From NCBI GenBank assembly GCA_030490835.1, contig CM059977.1, forward strand, positions 10,258,765 to 10,322,764: a DNA stretch of 64,000 nucleotides, read 5' to 3'. The position numbers were made by a program, and so were the translations under genes. This stretch comes from Annona cherimola (Eukaryota > Streptophyta > Magnoliopsida > Magnoliales > Annonaceae). The notes below the pieces were generated by a model that saw only the letters and a program-made list of their open reading frames with translations, did not search any database and was not told where the DNA came from. Position 1 is the first letter of the stretch, and each line of letters opens with the position of its first letter. Of the stretch, positions 42,890 to 55,163 are shown one piece after another.

Positions 42890-43345
42890 GGGAAAGTCCA
42901 TTTATACTAACAACATTTTTCTCAAATTCTTATTATACTCACAATATTTCAACTTCTCTTATATTCATAATATTTCACTCCGAATTCATATCATATTCAT
43001 TCAGTAAAAATAGTTGTTAATTATCTTATTGAAAATACAATTTTGCTCATTCAAAATTTGTCTAATCAAAACTATTTAGTCCAAATATAATATTTAAATC
43101 ATTCGATATCACAAATTAATGATTTACATTATTAATTGAGTCATATTATAGTCGAATCGTTGTAATTAAGAAATTATATATGGGCAAAATCATCTTTTCA
43201 ACATGATAATTAACAATTATTTTGACCGCATGTGTATGATAAGAATTTATGATGAAATTTATAAGTATAAATGGAATTTCTAAAATGTCGTGAGTATGTT
43301 ATAAATTATGGGCGGATGTTGTGGTACTAGAGAAATTTTCTCTAA
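42890..43345. mobile_element. MITE-like repeat (family C)
   Basis: Imperfect inverted ends: AGGGAAAGTCCATTTATACTAACAAC at the left against the complement of GTTGTGGTACTAGAGAAATTTTCTCT at the right. Aligns with 17098-17512 through TTATTGAAAATACAATTTTGC and GTCGAATCGTTGTAATTAAG. Confidence 0.65.
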
Positions 43346-43479
43346 AAACTATTATAATTTGCTACATCTATGATAGTTACATCAAACTAAAATGTATGGG
43401 CTGCATAAAATATCAATATATACAACAAAATTTTACGTTATTATATAAAATCTACCGTATATGTGGAGATTTTCATTGC

Positions 43480-43740
43480 TCCCTATGTTTGGTATTTTGA
43501 AAAAATTCCATCGAAATTTCTTTACATAACTATCCTAATTTTTAATTATTTATATGCATCTTTTATGCAACTACTTTACTTTACAATTAATTTTAAACAT
43601 TCTTCCATATCACAAATCTTTCTTCCTAATCATTACCTATATCCTTGCATATTATTCTCTCGCCTCTATCAATCTTTTTCCCACCACGACTTTTTATCTC
43701 TTTTCCAAGTTATCAAACAATTTTTTATGGGCCAAACACG
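43480..43740. mobile_element. Degenerate Tourist-like MITE
   Basis: GTTTGGTATTTTGAAAAAATT at the left and TATGGGCCAAACACGC at the right enclose AACTATCCTAATTTTTAATTA and related family blocks. The open frames through it are by-products. Confidence 0.5.
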
Positions 43741-44009
43741 CTATCTTTTGATCATCACAATGGTCTAAAGATTTTAAAATATTGCACATCTCATTGATAT
43801 CCGAGTGGTGGATATAGGGGTTCAAAACCTGGCTGTAGCTATAACATACATTGAATAATTTGAAAAAAAAAAAAAAACATAAGAAACACTAAACCAAGCG
43901 GCAGCTCCGAAGAATGGTTGGGCCGTTATTAATTTCATTCCACCAGTAAAAAAAATATATGACTAATTGACTACTCAATACCACGGAAATAACTCAATGT
44001 TATTCTTTA

Positions 44010-44453
44010 GCCTTTTTCGAAATATACTCACTATATTTAACAATAATTTCAAATATGCTCATGATATTTTCAAATTTCTAAATATATCTACTATATTTGC
44101 AGTTGATCTCAGAAACATCCAACTATCAGTTAACGCCCTTAGTTAATATATGAAATTACTAATATACACATCAAATTTATGAAAGAATTAAAAAATTAAA
44201 TATCATAACTCACCGATGCTCTAATTGCATATGAACTAGAAATTCAAAATTTCATTTTCTTTCTGTTTTATTTCATTTTTATTATTTTGTAAAATGATAT
44301 TTTGTATATTTATAAAATCTAGCTAATAGTTCTTACGGGAATGGGTATTTTTGAGATTTACTACAAATGTAATAAGTATATTTTATATTTTTAAAAAATA
44401 GTTAGTATACTTAGGATTAAAGCTAAAAGTAAAAGGTATATTTGAGAAAAGCC
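44010..44453. mobile_element. MITE-like element (family B)
   Basis: 444 bp with inverted ends GCCTTTTTCGAAATATACTC and the complement GGTATATTTGAGAAAAGCC. It matches 55164-56055 through GTTAACGCC.TTA, AATTACTAATATACA..TCAAATTTA, TCACCGAT.C.CTAAT and TATTATTTTGTAAAATGATATTTT. No coding. Confidence 0.65.
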
Positions 44454-44935
44454 TTTGGTGTGCATGTAAAGGGTGCTTTAACAGTCAAACATTAGAATTT
44501 TTTGGACTTCAGAACCAAGAAAAATTTTCATAAAGAATATTTCTTAATATTGTTTTCAATAAATAACATATTTTAATGGAGAGCGATTGTTGAGAAAAAT
44601 ATTTGTGAAATAAGAATACACTATTATAAAATTACTTTTTAAAATAAGGAAATTGGAAGTGCCTTTTTCTCTTACTCTTCACCAGCTAGGGGACCACTTT
44701 TAAGCTCTCCAGTAGGTGCAACTTTCCGAACCCTAGATAACATTTTCATAACTTTTTTCATTATTATTTGTTGGAGACTGCTGTTTTTTAAGAATTAGAT
44801 GGTGGTTGAAGAATCTTCCATCCAAATCCAAGATACATAGAAATGGGGAGTTAACTACATCCATCATTACCACTCTACTAAACTAATTCTTTATTATGAT
44901 TTTGACATACTTAAAAGCTCATCCAAATGGCTATT

Positions 44936-45360
44936 CCTCAAAATTGGTGCAATGAAAATCAACATTAATGCAACATCAATGCAAGCGGCAAAAAGCAAGG
45001 TGCATGCATTGGTTTGGGGGCCATTGTGAGGGTGGAATCTAGGTAGTTCATTGTAGCTAAATGTTGGAGAAAGGAAGGGATTATTCCGCCCTGTGGATAG
45101 AAACGTTTGCGGTGTTGATAAGGGTTAAATGGTTACGAGAATTAGGATTACATAAAGTGAAGATAAAAAAATAATTCAATGATCATTATTAACTAGTTAT
45201 ATGAGAATGGATATACGTTATCAAACCTAAATGTGTTGATTGAAGAAATCAAATATATGAAAGAATAGTTCAGTTGGGTGAAATATTCTTATGTTCTAAA
45301 GAGTGGGAAACAACTTGCACATTTCCTTGAAAAATGGGCAGCTTCAAATATTCGTGTTAA
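44936..45360 (+). pseudogene. RNase H domain relic (LINE-type)
   Basis: Across several stops and frameshifts the + strand reads like a plant LINE RNase H domain: an N-terminal PQNWCNENQH, GLGAIVRVESR.FIVAKCWRK, EGIIPPCG, then LIEEIKYMKE, FSWVKYSYVL and LAHFLEKWAAS. The order and spacing match the family, but no frame stays open, so it is a dead fragment. Confidence 0.6.
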
Positions 45361-45497
45361 GTAGTCGCGGTTCAACCCTTGGATGTATTTCTAATTATAT
45401 TTATAATGACTGATGGAATGATATAGCTCCATTTTGTTGCATAGTATATCTCATATATATAATTATGTTTAAACTATGAAAGCTAGTTATGTTAATT

Positions 45498-45905
45498 TAC
45501 ATATACATTAAAATGATTCATAAAATCATTTATTCACAAAATAATAATATTTGGACAGTTAAAATATTGAATTGACAACTTTAGAATTGATGTATACATT
45601 AAACAATTTTATTATTTTAATTTTATATATTGATCGGATGATAGTCATGCACATTTTTGGCATAGACTGAACTTATCCTAGCTAAACAAATGATTATAAG
45701 TGTAACTGATGGAATTGATTTCAATCATTAAGGTGCGACTGAAATATTAGAAATAGAACACTCCTGACTTTATATACCTTTTATAATAGGAAACTGATTT
45801 GAAATTTACAACCTCTTGAATTTCATAAATGATTATAAGTTAACAAACGGAATTTATTTCAATCATTGGGATGTAATTGAAATATTAGAAACAGAACACT
45901 TATGT
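45498..45905. repeat. AT-rich repeat with local duplication
   Basis: 45498-45690 resembles repeat family D. A 75-bp segment (ATTTCAATCATT.GG.TG.AA.TGAAATATTAGAAA.AGAACACT) occurs twice, at about 45692-45765 and 45831-45905. Confidence 0.55.
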
Positions 45906-46811
45906 TAAATAATATTGCTTTTCACAAATAGGAGCCAACCATTATATTAAATGATATTTATTTAATTAGTACATAAAATTATCTTATTTGAATGGTCTGG
46001 TTGACCATAATAGACACAATCTCCCAAGAGCGAATGAGTTATTTGAAATGACTCACTTAATTGTAGCCACCAAAGAGGTTAAACTTTTGATACTAGTTCC
46101 ACTGAAGTTAATCCTTTTAATTAATTTTATCGTGATGCGGATCATTTAAGTTGTCCATGGTTTAAATGAGATGAAGATGAGATGAGAATGTAAAATTAAA
46201 AAAGTATTATTGCTATTAAAAATAGAACAAAATGTATTAAGATTGAAAAGAACTGTATTAGAAATAAAAAATATAAGTTGTTATTTTTTAATTGAAAAAG
46301 TTTTTTCGGAAATGAGAAGTTTCAAATCCATGCTAATCAGTATCCCATACTGAATGTGAAATGTTGTATTTATTATTTCAAAATTGCTCTCCATGGCCAT
46401 CGGATCCCAAAAATTGGGATGTCATGAACAACTTTTAGGCTGATCATGACCACTTGATCCCAAAAATTAGGTCGATGACATCATTAGATTGGGATATTAT
46501 ATGCAAGTTCAAAACGAGTAACCAGCGGCATCTAGAACATGGATGAGGCTGCTTGAAACTACCCAATGGAGAGAGGCTTGACATGGACATTTCCCTGCCC
46601 CTGTATATTCGCAATCACTCTCCATGGTTGCACCTTACTGCATTATATCGGGCACCTCACCTTTTATCGGGAAAGATCCAGGCAGACGTCAGTCAGCAGT
46701 TACTGATCGTCGACGTCAAAACCTAACAGCTTGAACGTATGCAACGTGTAGTTTTCATTTCGAGAAATATGATTTGATACTTTTAAGACTGCCTAACAAA
46801 ATAGACTTCCA
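45906..46811. other. Intergenic DNA
   Basis: No gene. 46150-46330 (AAATGAGATGAAGATGAGATGAG...GAAATGAGAAGTTTC) resembles, in the opposite orientation, 50700-50930 and may be another MITE family. Confidence 0.4.
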
Positions 46812-47523
46812 TTTGTTACCAATGTTTTAAAAACCGAACCGGAAAGTGAACCGTTTTTATGTCCGGTTCAGGTCCAACCGGTTCAACCGCGGTTCGAACC
46901 GTTTTGAACCGTGACGTCAGCATGACATAATTATGATGTAATAATTATATTTAATTTATTTTAATTATTTTAAAATTAAATTAAATATATAAATATTATG
47001 TAATATAAAAATTACACTTGTCATCAACAATACATTCAAGTACATCAAATTAAAATTATTATGCAAATAAAAAAAGAATACACTAACCTGAAATAGCTTT
47101 TTTTGTTCCTATATGATTAATCAGATCATTTGCAATGAAATTTCAAATATGAATGGAAAAATATAAGATATTTAGAAAAAATTAAATTTACTTTACTTGA
47201 AGAAATTAACCACCTAAAAATAAGAAAAAATATTTAAAATTGTACTGTAATTGAAAATGTTCAAATTGGTCATCAACATTCAATTTTGAGCAAAGTTTAA
47301 CTACGATTTTGGTTTAAAGTGAGTACAAAACACAACTGATATCTTCAAAATATCCAAAAAAGAAGCATCTCCACAAATGCATCTTCATGAATTTCTTCAA
47401 CTTTCTCAATTTTGTTCCTGATCTTCTTGGATTAGCATTGACCCTATTAATGGATATTAAAATCAAATATTAGTCTTCGAAATAGATTATTATGAAAGTA
47501 AAAAAAATAATTAGAAAAGAAGT

Positions 47524-47716
47524 TTATAAAATATTACCAAAATCTTCAACTCCTATTGTAGCAATTGCAGCTTGTGGTTGGTCCATTTGCATCCAAGTCT
47601 CAACATCTTCTTCAGTAAATAAATCTTCAGAGTCTTCAGACTCCACGGTCCAATCTTCCAAAATGTCTATGTTATCTAAAGATATAGGATCAAAGCCAAC
47701 TTTCCTTTTTTTCTTC
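47524..47716 (-). pseudogene. hAT transposase C-terminal fragment
   Basis: The minus strand reads KKKRKVGFDPISLDNIDILE, followed by an acidic end (DWTVESEDSEDLFTEEDVET...) and a stop at 47524. The FDPISLDNID-type segment followed by an acidic tail is what plant hAT transposases show after the dimerisation domain. A splice acceptor (TTATGTAG) lies just before it, suggesting the final exon of a formerly larger gene. Identification rests on the pattern and on the enclosing hAT ends. Confidence 0.6.
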
Positions 47717-48027
47717 CTACATAATGAGAATAGAAGTTAAAGAGAACATATAAAAAATAAATTAATCAAAAAACACATTGAATCCAAAGCAGAATTGATT
47801 CTAAAATTCCATTCGAACCGACAGGATAGAGAGGAAGTTCTCAAGAAAAAGAGAAAGGAGAGAGAAGGGACTACCGTGAAGGAGCACCAGCAATGGCGAT
47901 GGAGAGCTCTGGCAGGACAGGAGAGTCGACGGCGACAGCAGGATTTTGGGCGGGAGAGGAGAGGGCGTACGAAATCGATTTTGGAGCCGATGACGCTGCC
48001 GGAACCGATGCTGCTGGAACCGATGCT

Positions 48028-48191
48028 GCCGGAACCGTGAAGGGAGCACCAGCAATGGCAATGACGCTGCCGGAACCGTGAAGGGAGCACCAGCAATGGC
48101 AATGACGCTGCCGGAACCGTGAAGGGAGCACCGGCAATGGCAATGACGCTGCCGGAACCGTGAAGGGAGCACCGGCAATGGCAATGACGCT
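48028..48191. repeat. 41-bp minisatellite, four copies
   Basis: Four head-to-tail copies of a 41-bp unit (GCCGGAACCGTGAAGGGAGC, then ACC.GCAATGGCAATGACGCT) start at 48028, 48069, 48110 and 48151, with partial units on both sides to about 48260. The open frames crossing it on both strands come from the repeat. Confidence 0.95.
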
Positions 48192-48709
48192 GCCGGAACC
48201 GATGCTGCTACGACGCTGCCGGAACCGATGCTGCTAGCCTGCTACGACGCTGCCGGAACCGAGCCTACGACGAAAATGGGCATCTGTGTTTGCTGCCGGA
48301 GCCGATGACGAAGACCAGGCACTGCGACGGTTGCCGGACGTCGATTCCGGCAGACTACGACCTGGATCCGCTGCAGCAGGTGGCCGACGGCGATGGTGGG
48401 TGAACCCTAGCTCGGCGAAGAAGGAAGAAGAGGGGAGGAGCAGCGGGCGCGAAGTCGCGATTCGCGAACGAAATGAAATGTCAAATGCGACATTTTATTT
48501 TATTTTTTAAATTTTTAAATAAAAAAAAAAGATGCGAACCGAGCCGCGGTCGGACCGGTTTTTACGGTCCAACCGCCCGGTTGACCGGTTCACACGGTTC
48601 GAACGGTTTTCGTCAAAACTGAAGAACCGTAGCTGAACCGAACCGTTAAACGACCGGTTCACGGTCGGACCGGACGGTCCGGTCCGATTTTTAAAACACT
48701 GTTTGTTAC

Positions 48710-51187
48710 TGGCACAAGAGTCTCCTTCTATCTTCCATCTGCGTTACCACGAATAACAATAATAATAACAATAATAATAAGCACAGCTGAGAATTCCGTG
48801 GCCAGTTTGGCCGTAAAAAAGATTTCAGTTTGCCCGCAAATAATATCGGCTGCCGAGTAATGCGAGTGTTCGGTAGGCAGTCATTACTCAGTAGTCAGTA
48901 CCCACCCATTCGGCCATTCCGCTACGTCTCTACGGTCTGACCACCCCTACGAATTCCCTTTTAGGCCGGTGGCTTACGTGAACCAAGTGCCAGGCAATCT
49001 CACCGCGGGGCCTGTATTCGATTAGATAGCTATGTTTTGTTTAACACAAAAAATATATAATAATAATAATAATAATAATTAAAATTTTAGTTTTTTATAA
49101 TTATTCGTTTTGAATTATTTGTTTACATCTTCACATATAATTATCCTACACGTCGATAATTTTTATACAATTACTAGTATAACTATTTTAATTTTATTGC
49201 GTTATTTTCCTATCGTTATCTTTATCATTTCATATTATTTTTTTCTCATTGAAATATTTTTACATTAAAAAAATTTCATTTAAAAGTTTTATTATTTCCT
49301 AAGCACACCTCTTTTATTACTTCCCAAATACACTTCAAAATTGGACTCATTAGTGTTCTTTTTGTTTTTTCATAATTCGAGTTTGTGAAAAAATTAAAAA
49401 TATTTTTTTTGCATGGTCATAAATAAAATTCAGGGGTATTTCTACGGTAAAAGTTAAGTGTGTTAGGTGAAATAAAAAAGTTGGCCGAATTTTGTCCGTT
49501 TTCAATCACTTTTGCATATTTAACTATACTACTACTTTTTGATAATGGTTCCTACAAGTATTGTATATTATAATCGTTTCTATATATTCTTCCATGCAGC
49601 TACAGACTTCATCACTGGAATGTTATCACACTACTTTACAATCTTCACCTAGGCTTTGAAACATGTAAAATTTATCATTTTTAAATTTAGTTATTTTTTT
49701 ATTTTTAGAAATTAATATAGCCAACTTTGACACTATTACGGGAGAGGAAAAGAAAGATTAACAATTTTTTTGTATTTTTTAGGCATGAAGAAGTAGAAAA
49801 GAATGTTTTTAAAAGTCCAACAGCAACATAATATAATAGGGATAAAATGGAAAAAATATAGTGGTGGTATGAAAAAATAATTAAAATACGATGATAAGAA
49901 TAAAAAATTAAGGTAATTTGGTAATTATTTTTTTGAAAAGTGCAAAGAATAAAATTATTTCCACCTACCATTGTTACTTGTCAGCGTTTCAATTTATTCT
50001 TATACAACTAATCTATGGATTTAGCTTCAAAAATAAATTATTATCTATTTTAAAATTTGCTCTTTTATAAAATAGTTGCAAAACCAAATTTCAATTTGAA
50101 AACAGCTTCATCCACCGTTCCGGACGAATGAGACTGGTGGACATTGCACCTAATTCCTAACCCAAGGTGCCTGGCTAATGCAGCTGTCTCGTTCGCTATG
50201 AGTAAAATCCTGGCAGAAGCACATGCAAACTTGCAAGGACCCGCATACCTTTCCGAACGATGTGTGTCCAATTCATAAATACACTTACACCTTTACCAGC
50301 TTCACCAAGGAAAATGCCAAATAAACAAACATTACTACACCCGTCACGTGACAAAATTGAACAGTTAGGGTAGCCTAGTCTGTGCTACATCAAATCAAAT
50401 AAATTTATTAATTTTATTACAGGATATTTGTCAAAGAACGAAATTATTTCAATACAAAACTACGTTATTCCAGAAATTAATAAATACATAAGCGTAATTT
50501 TTAAATTGTTAAAATTACTTTATTTATTGTCCTAATTCAATATTTACACTATTTAAAACTTTTTTTTACCTAAAATAATGGTTTTATATAATTTTATGAT
50601 ACTTATACATTTTGTGATAATGATGTATGCAAAACTTATATTGATATAGTTTTTTGTATTTTAATAAAAATAAATAGTCTAAAATATAATAGTCAAATTG
50701 AATTTTTCATTAGTTCACATCTCAAATCAGATCGGAATGCGACAGTGATGAGAAAGAATTTCACCCGAATTTCATCTCATCATAAATACTTTTTCCATTC
50801 CCAAAAAAATGATAATCTATTTTATTTTTAATACAAATTTTCTTAACCTTAATACGTCTTCTAATATTCTTGATACACAACAACTCTTATTGTATCTTAG
50901 ATTTATCCAATTCTCATCTCATGCAAGCTAATAACTAGTATAGATGTCTGAAATTAGCTTTCACATATATAAAAATAACGGAACCAATCCATTCGAATTT
51001 CTTAGCTTAACAGCTACTGTAAAATATTTGGGATCAAAACCGTTTATTATATATTTTTTGATTTGGCGTTTATTATATATTTTAAATATATATACAGCTC
51101 GTATTGCAGAGCCGACGCGCATCAGAAAAAAATTAAAAAAATAATTGCAGAGCCGGCCGGTAATGCAGTGCATTCATGCTGCTGCTC
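48710..51187. other. Gene-free DNA with MITE fragments
   Basis: 49030-49330 is a degenerate Tourist-like MITE beginning after a TAA microsatellite (about 49047-49078). 50700-50930 resembles 46150-46330. A minus-strand frame at 50271-50065 (68 aa) has no recognisable domain. No gene is supported. Confidence 0.45.
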
Positions 51188-51770
51188 AGCTCCTAACTAC
51201 AGAAGTTAATGCACACCCAGTGAGAATCGTGCACCTGGATCTACACGTGTAATAGCGTCATAGGGAGATTTATGGGATGAGCTGAAATTTAAAAAATTAT
51301 ATACTTTTACTTAAAAATTTTAAGATATTTTAAAAATATATTTTTAACATGTCTCTCTTAAATAATAATGATAATATGATCCTACGTAAGCTCCTAGCCA
51401 CGGAAGTTATTAATGCATACCCATGAGAATCCTACACGTGGACCTACACACGTAACAGCATCATAGGCGGATCCGTGCCGTGCATTAAAATTTCAAATAT
51501 AATATAATATAACTTAAAATATTAATTTATTTTTGCAAGATTGGTCTCTCTCAAATAATCATTAATCGAGCTCCTAAGTCCGGCCTAACTAAGGAAGTTA
51601 ACGAACACATCGTGAGAATCCTACGCGTGGATGGACACACTTGATAGCATCATGAGCGGATTCACGCGGAGGACCGAAATTTCAAAAATTTATGTAATTT
51701 TACTTAAAATCTTGAGAATATTTTAAAATACTGCTTGTTCTAACATCATTGTTCCCTCTCAAATATAATC
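51188..51770. repeat. Tandem triplication of an about 195-bp unit
   Basis: Three diverged copies, starting at about 51188, 51391 and 51583, share CTCCTA...GAAGTTAA, GAGAATC.T.C.CGTGGA, ACAC.TG.TAGC.TCAT, ATTTCAAAAATTATAT and TCTCTCTCAAATAAT. No coding was seen. Confidence 0.75.
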
Positions 51771-51955
51771 TCTTTGATGTAAAATTATTCCACTTGTCGA
51801 AGGCTCAAAGCTCCTTAATCCACTGCTGTTATGGTATAATTTCTCAATAACATTTAACTAGTGATACGCAAGCTTGGATTGTACACAATTGCACGAAGAT
51901 GATGATACGAAGCTTGGAATGTGCACGGTTGCACAAAGATTGAAACACTTTTCAG

Positions 51956-52510
51956 TAGGGATGTTAATGGTCAACCCGTTAACCCGCTCGTTCAACCCGT
52001 TAATAAATAGGTTTGGGTTGAGATTTTTGAATAAATGGATTATGATCCGCCAACCCGTTCAACCATTTAATTAAATAAACAGATTAGGGTTGAGACTTCG
52101 CAACCCGTCAACCCGTCCAACCCGTTTATTTAACTCGTCCAACCCGTTCAACCCGTATAACTCATTTAATATAATATATATAATATTTATAACAGAAATT
52201 GACATTAAAGAGATGACTTGAGATTGACGCTGATATTTTCAAGCTAAAATGAATTAAATTCAGGTATGTTAGCTTCGAATTATTTAATTTATTTAAATTT
52301 ACAAATTCTATTGAAGATTTTTAGCATGAAAATTAGTAACAAACACAACCCGTTAACAACCTGTTAACCCATTTATTAAATGGGTTGTAAATGGGTTAGG
52401 GTTGAAGTTTTTTAAATGGGTTAATAAACGGATTAGGGTTGAGATATATTAAATGGGTTAGGATTAGGATTAGGCTCCAACCCGTTCAACCCGATCCGTT
52501 AACACCCCTA
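51956..52510. mobile_element. hAT-type MITE with exact 8-bp TSD
   Basis: 555 bp with ends TAGGGATGTTAA and TTAACACCCCTA and exact target duplication CTTTTCAG at 51948-51955 and 52511-52518. Subterminal AACCCGTT/GGGTTAGGGTTGAG repeats place it with 4876-5490. Confidence 0.9.
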
Positions 52511-52729
52511 CTTTTCAGTGGGCAGATAAAAGGGCTGTTTACGAAAAGGAGTCAACATATTTGAGTTTTTTTTTATTTTCAATATAATTTTTATATCTTT
52601 TTACAACTGTTCACATTAACGTACATCGTACGTTCTTGTCCCATCTTTCCATCTTATTAAATCTTTCCAATTGACCGGGCAATCATCAAAATTGCTGAAG
52701 GTTTAGGAGCATCAAAATTAGAAAAAATA

Positions 52730-53035
52730 TTTAGATTTATTCACATATATATCGAAATATAGCAATACCTTATAGAATTATTTATCCATATAGTAATGAT
52801 ATTTTAGATGATTTAAGTGTTGAAAATACTATTTAAAAATTAATATTTAATATTAAATTATTTTATTACGTTGATTATACAGATTTGTTGATAAGCTTCA
52901 AATATAGTAATATTAGAAAAATGAAAGGATTTTCATAATAATATAAGTAATACTAAACACAGTAGATTAAATAAATTTTTCATCAACTATCTATGTATTA
53001 AAAATAAATGACATCATATAGAAAGAGGTTTATAC
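52730..53035. repeat. Dispersed AT-rich repeat (family D)
   Basis: Shares CCATATAGTAATGATATTTTAGATG, TTTAATATTAAATTATTTTATTA and GAAAGGATTTTCATAATAATATAA with the intronic copy at 8660-9185. Confidence 0.65.
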
Positions 53036-54767
53036 AAGCATCCACCAATAAACATTTACAAATTCTCAGAATAAATATATATTACATGAACGTTTTCAAA
53101 CTGTGTGCCTGTGTTGAATATTTTACATGGTTTGACATTCAAAATAATAAAAATAAAATGAAAAATGTTGAACAACGCTTACTGTCCGACTATTGTTTTT
53201 AATCACTGAATTCATTTTTTCGCATTATTTATTTAATCATACTGTCTAAATCAGTTTAATTAAAAAATTTTGGGCCACATATGAATAAAGATTTTCACTA
53301 GTTTATATTTACCTTAAAAATATACTCATTTTGTATCCTTTTTAATGAAATTAATATTTTCTTGATTAAATACTATATTTTAACTATAATGAATGAAATT
53401 AATCTCTTAAAATGGCGCAAAATGCAAACAGGCCTGCCTGAGCCGGTTCAGCATCAACGCTTGCTTACTTTTGAATGGGTCGAACACTGCCATTTGTAAA
53501 TATCTGATATAGTTTTTCAAAAGTAACGCAACTTAGGATAAAAATGATTTTGATTATTCTATAAACTTTATAAAATTGTTGATATAAGTCACAAATTGAG
53601 ACAGTAAGATCCAGCTACGAACGTCCATTTTCCCATTGATATTTTGCCAAGGGAACCAAGTGGACATAGGTGTTCTTTTTATAATGTCACGCGAGCGGAA
53701 TTCACTTGGCTGCGAAAAGAGTTAGGGACCGTTTCCATGGTCCGGATCGAAGAACTGGCACGGCTGCCATTTCAATCAACAGTCGGGACTTGAAGCCCCT
53801 GTCCAGCCACAGCCCATGGTTCCAGAATACATGGGCTAGAAAAGGATTTGAAAGGCCTAATATATGGGCCGAAATCCTTAAATCGGAAAAGACAGTCCAT
53901 GGACTTTCCTTGCCCACGCTGTCTGGTGACGGACCGTCCCCGGAGGCCATGAAGTGCTCTCATCCACTTCCATTAATACCCCGTTCGAGCCCACGCAGAG
54001 GAATGGGGATTGTCCCGACGGCAAAAGTGTCCATGCAGTTGCTGCCACCAACTCTTTAGTCCTCACAACCCACTTCCATCCAGAATTTGGCCATCCCACC
54101 CACGTGGCAGGAAAAGGAGGTGCCAACTGTCATAATCCACTTCACACGTAGAGGGACGCAAATTGCAAGTTTTAAACTTCTACTTGTAAATTGTAATTTG
54201 TGAAAGTAGCCGTCGGGCGTGGGCTAATGGCATCACATCCGAGCACTTGTGCCCTGTGTTGGGATTCTGAGTCTCCACTCCAGTATATGCATTAGCCATG
54301 AGCAGTGGTACCTCTGGCCGCCAAAAAATAACACTTTTACTTGTAAGTTTGTTATCAACCTAAAATGTCAGCTTGGCAGTCTTTTGTAAAATTGGAAAAA
54401 TTTTGACTTGATACGTGCTTGATCTGATTTGCCAACACATGGAACTGTTTCCAATCTCTCCCCTGTATAACACCAAGAAGGGTGTTAGTAACTTTAGGAT
54501 TGCTGATTTTAGTGGTAATTCAAAATTAGGGCTAGCCATAAGTGGTCATTCACTATGTCATTGTTAATCCTAGTTATGCAGTTTTGGAGCTTTATCTTCC
54601 ATATGATATTTGGGAGTCAATGGTCTCCCTTATTGGTATTTGAGAGCTTACAATTTCCCTTTAGAAATTCGGAAGAATTATCTGAAGCTTTGATTGCAAT
54701 ACCAGTTGAGATGTCAAATGTGTTATTATTTGTAACTTTTGTAAGTACTTAAAAAGAATAAGAAGTA
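53036..54767. other. Intergenic DNA with an unresolved GC-richer segment
   Basis: 53690-54160 is GC-richer and has overlapping open frames on both strands (for example + 53706-54059, 117 aa). None has a recognisable domain, and no coding structure could be assigned. The remainder is AT-rich and featureless. Confidence 0.35.
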
Positions 54768-55050
54768 TGAGTTTGTTTTGAAAGCGATAACAATTTTGTT
54801 GAAAAAATTTTAAATTGAGAGAAAATAATATAATATGATAGTAATAATGATTAAGAATAAAAAAATAAAATTAAAATATATAGGTTAGCTATATAGATAG
54901 TTATAAATATGATCGAAGAGTATGAAAGTTTGTACAAAAATATATGAAGAAGTAATTAAAAAATATGACAGTCGTAGAAAATGAAAGTGAAAAGTTTTCA
55001 ATTAAAAAATTTCAGGTGAAATTTTTTATTTTTTTAAATAAACAACATTC
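54768..55050. mobile_element. Degenerate Tourist-like MITE
   Basis: Family order retained: GAGTTTGTTTTGAAAGCGATAA, GAGAAAATAATATAATATGATAGTAATAATGA, AAATATATAGGTTAGCTATATAGATAG, GAAAGTGAAAAGTTTTCAATT and AAATAAACAACATTC. Confidence 0.65.
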
Positions 55051-55163
55051 TATATTTCAAAGGATATCAACATTCATCCTTATCATATCATCTCAAATAT
55101 ATTCTATTCAAGAATTTTGTACACTTTTTCATGAAAAAAATAATTTTGTAGACTTTTTATTAA

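Larger units (their letters stand above)
46820..48701 (-). mobile_element. hAT transposon derivative with exact 8-bp TSD
   Basis: 1882 bp bounded by inverted ends CAATGTTTTAAAAACCGAAC and the complement of CAGTGTTTTAAAAATCGGAC, with an exact target duplication TTTGTTAC at 46812-46819 and 48702-48709. Subterminal regions are packed with ACCGGTT/GAACCG motifs. On the minus strand it keeps the last part of a hAT transposase (47524-47716). The rest of the transposase is missing, so it is an internally deleted, non-autonomous copy. The GC-rich right half holds a 41-bp tandem repeat. Confidence 0.88.

Noticed and set aside
47801..48184. Minus-strand Pro/Arg/Cys-rich open frames of 90-127 aa
   Set aside because: They arise from the 41-bp minisatellite, whose unit is not a multiple of three and so opens several frames at once.
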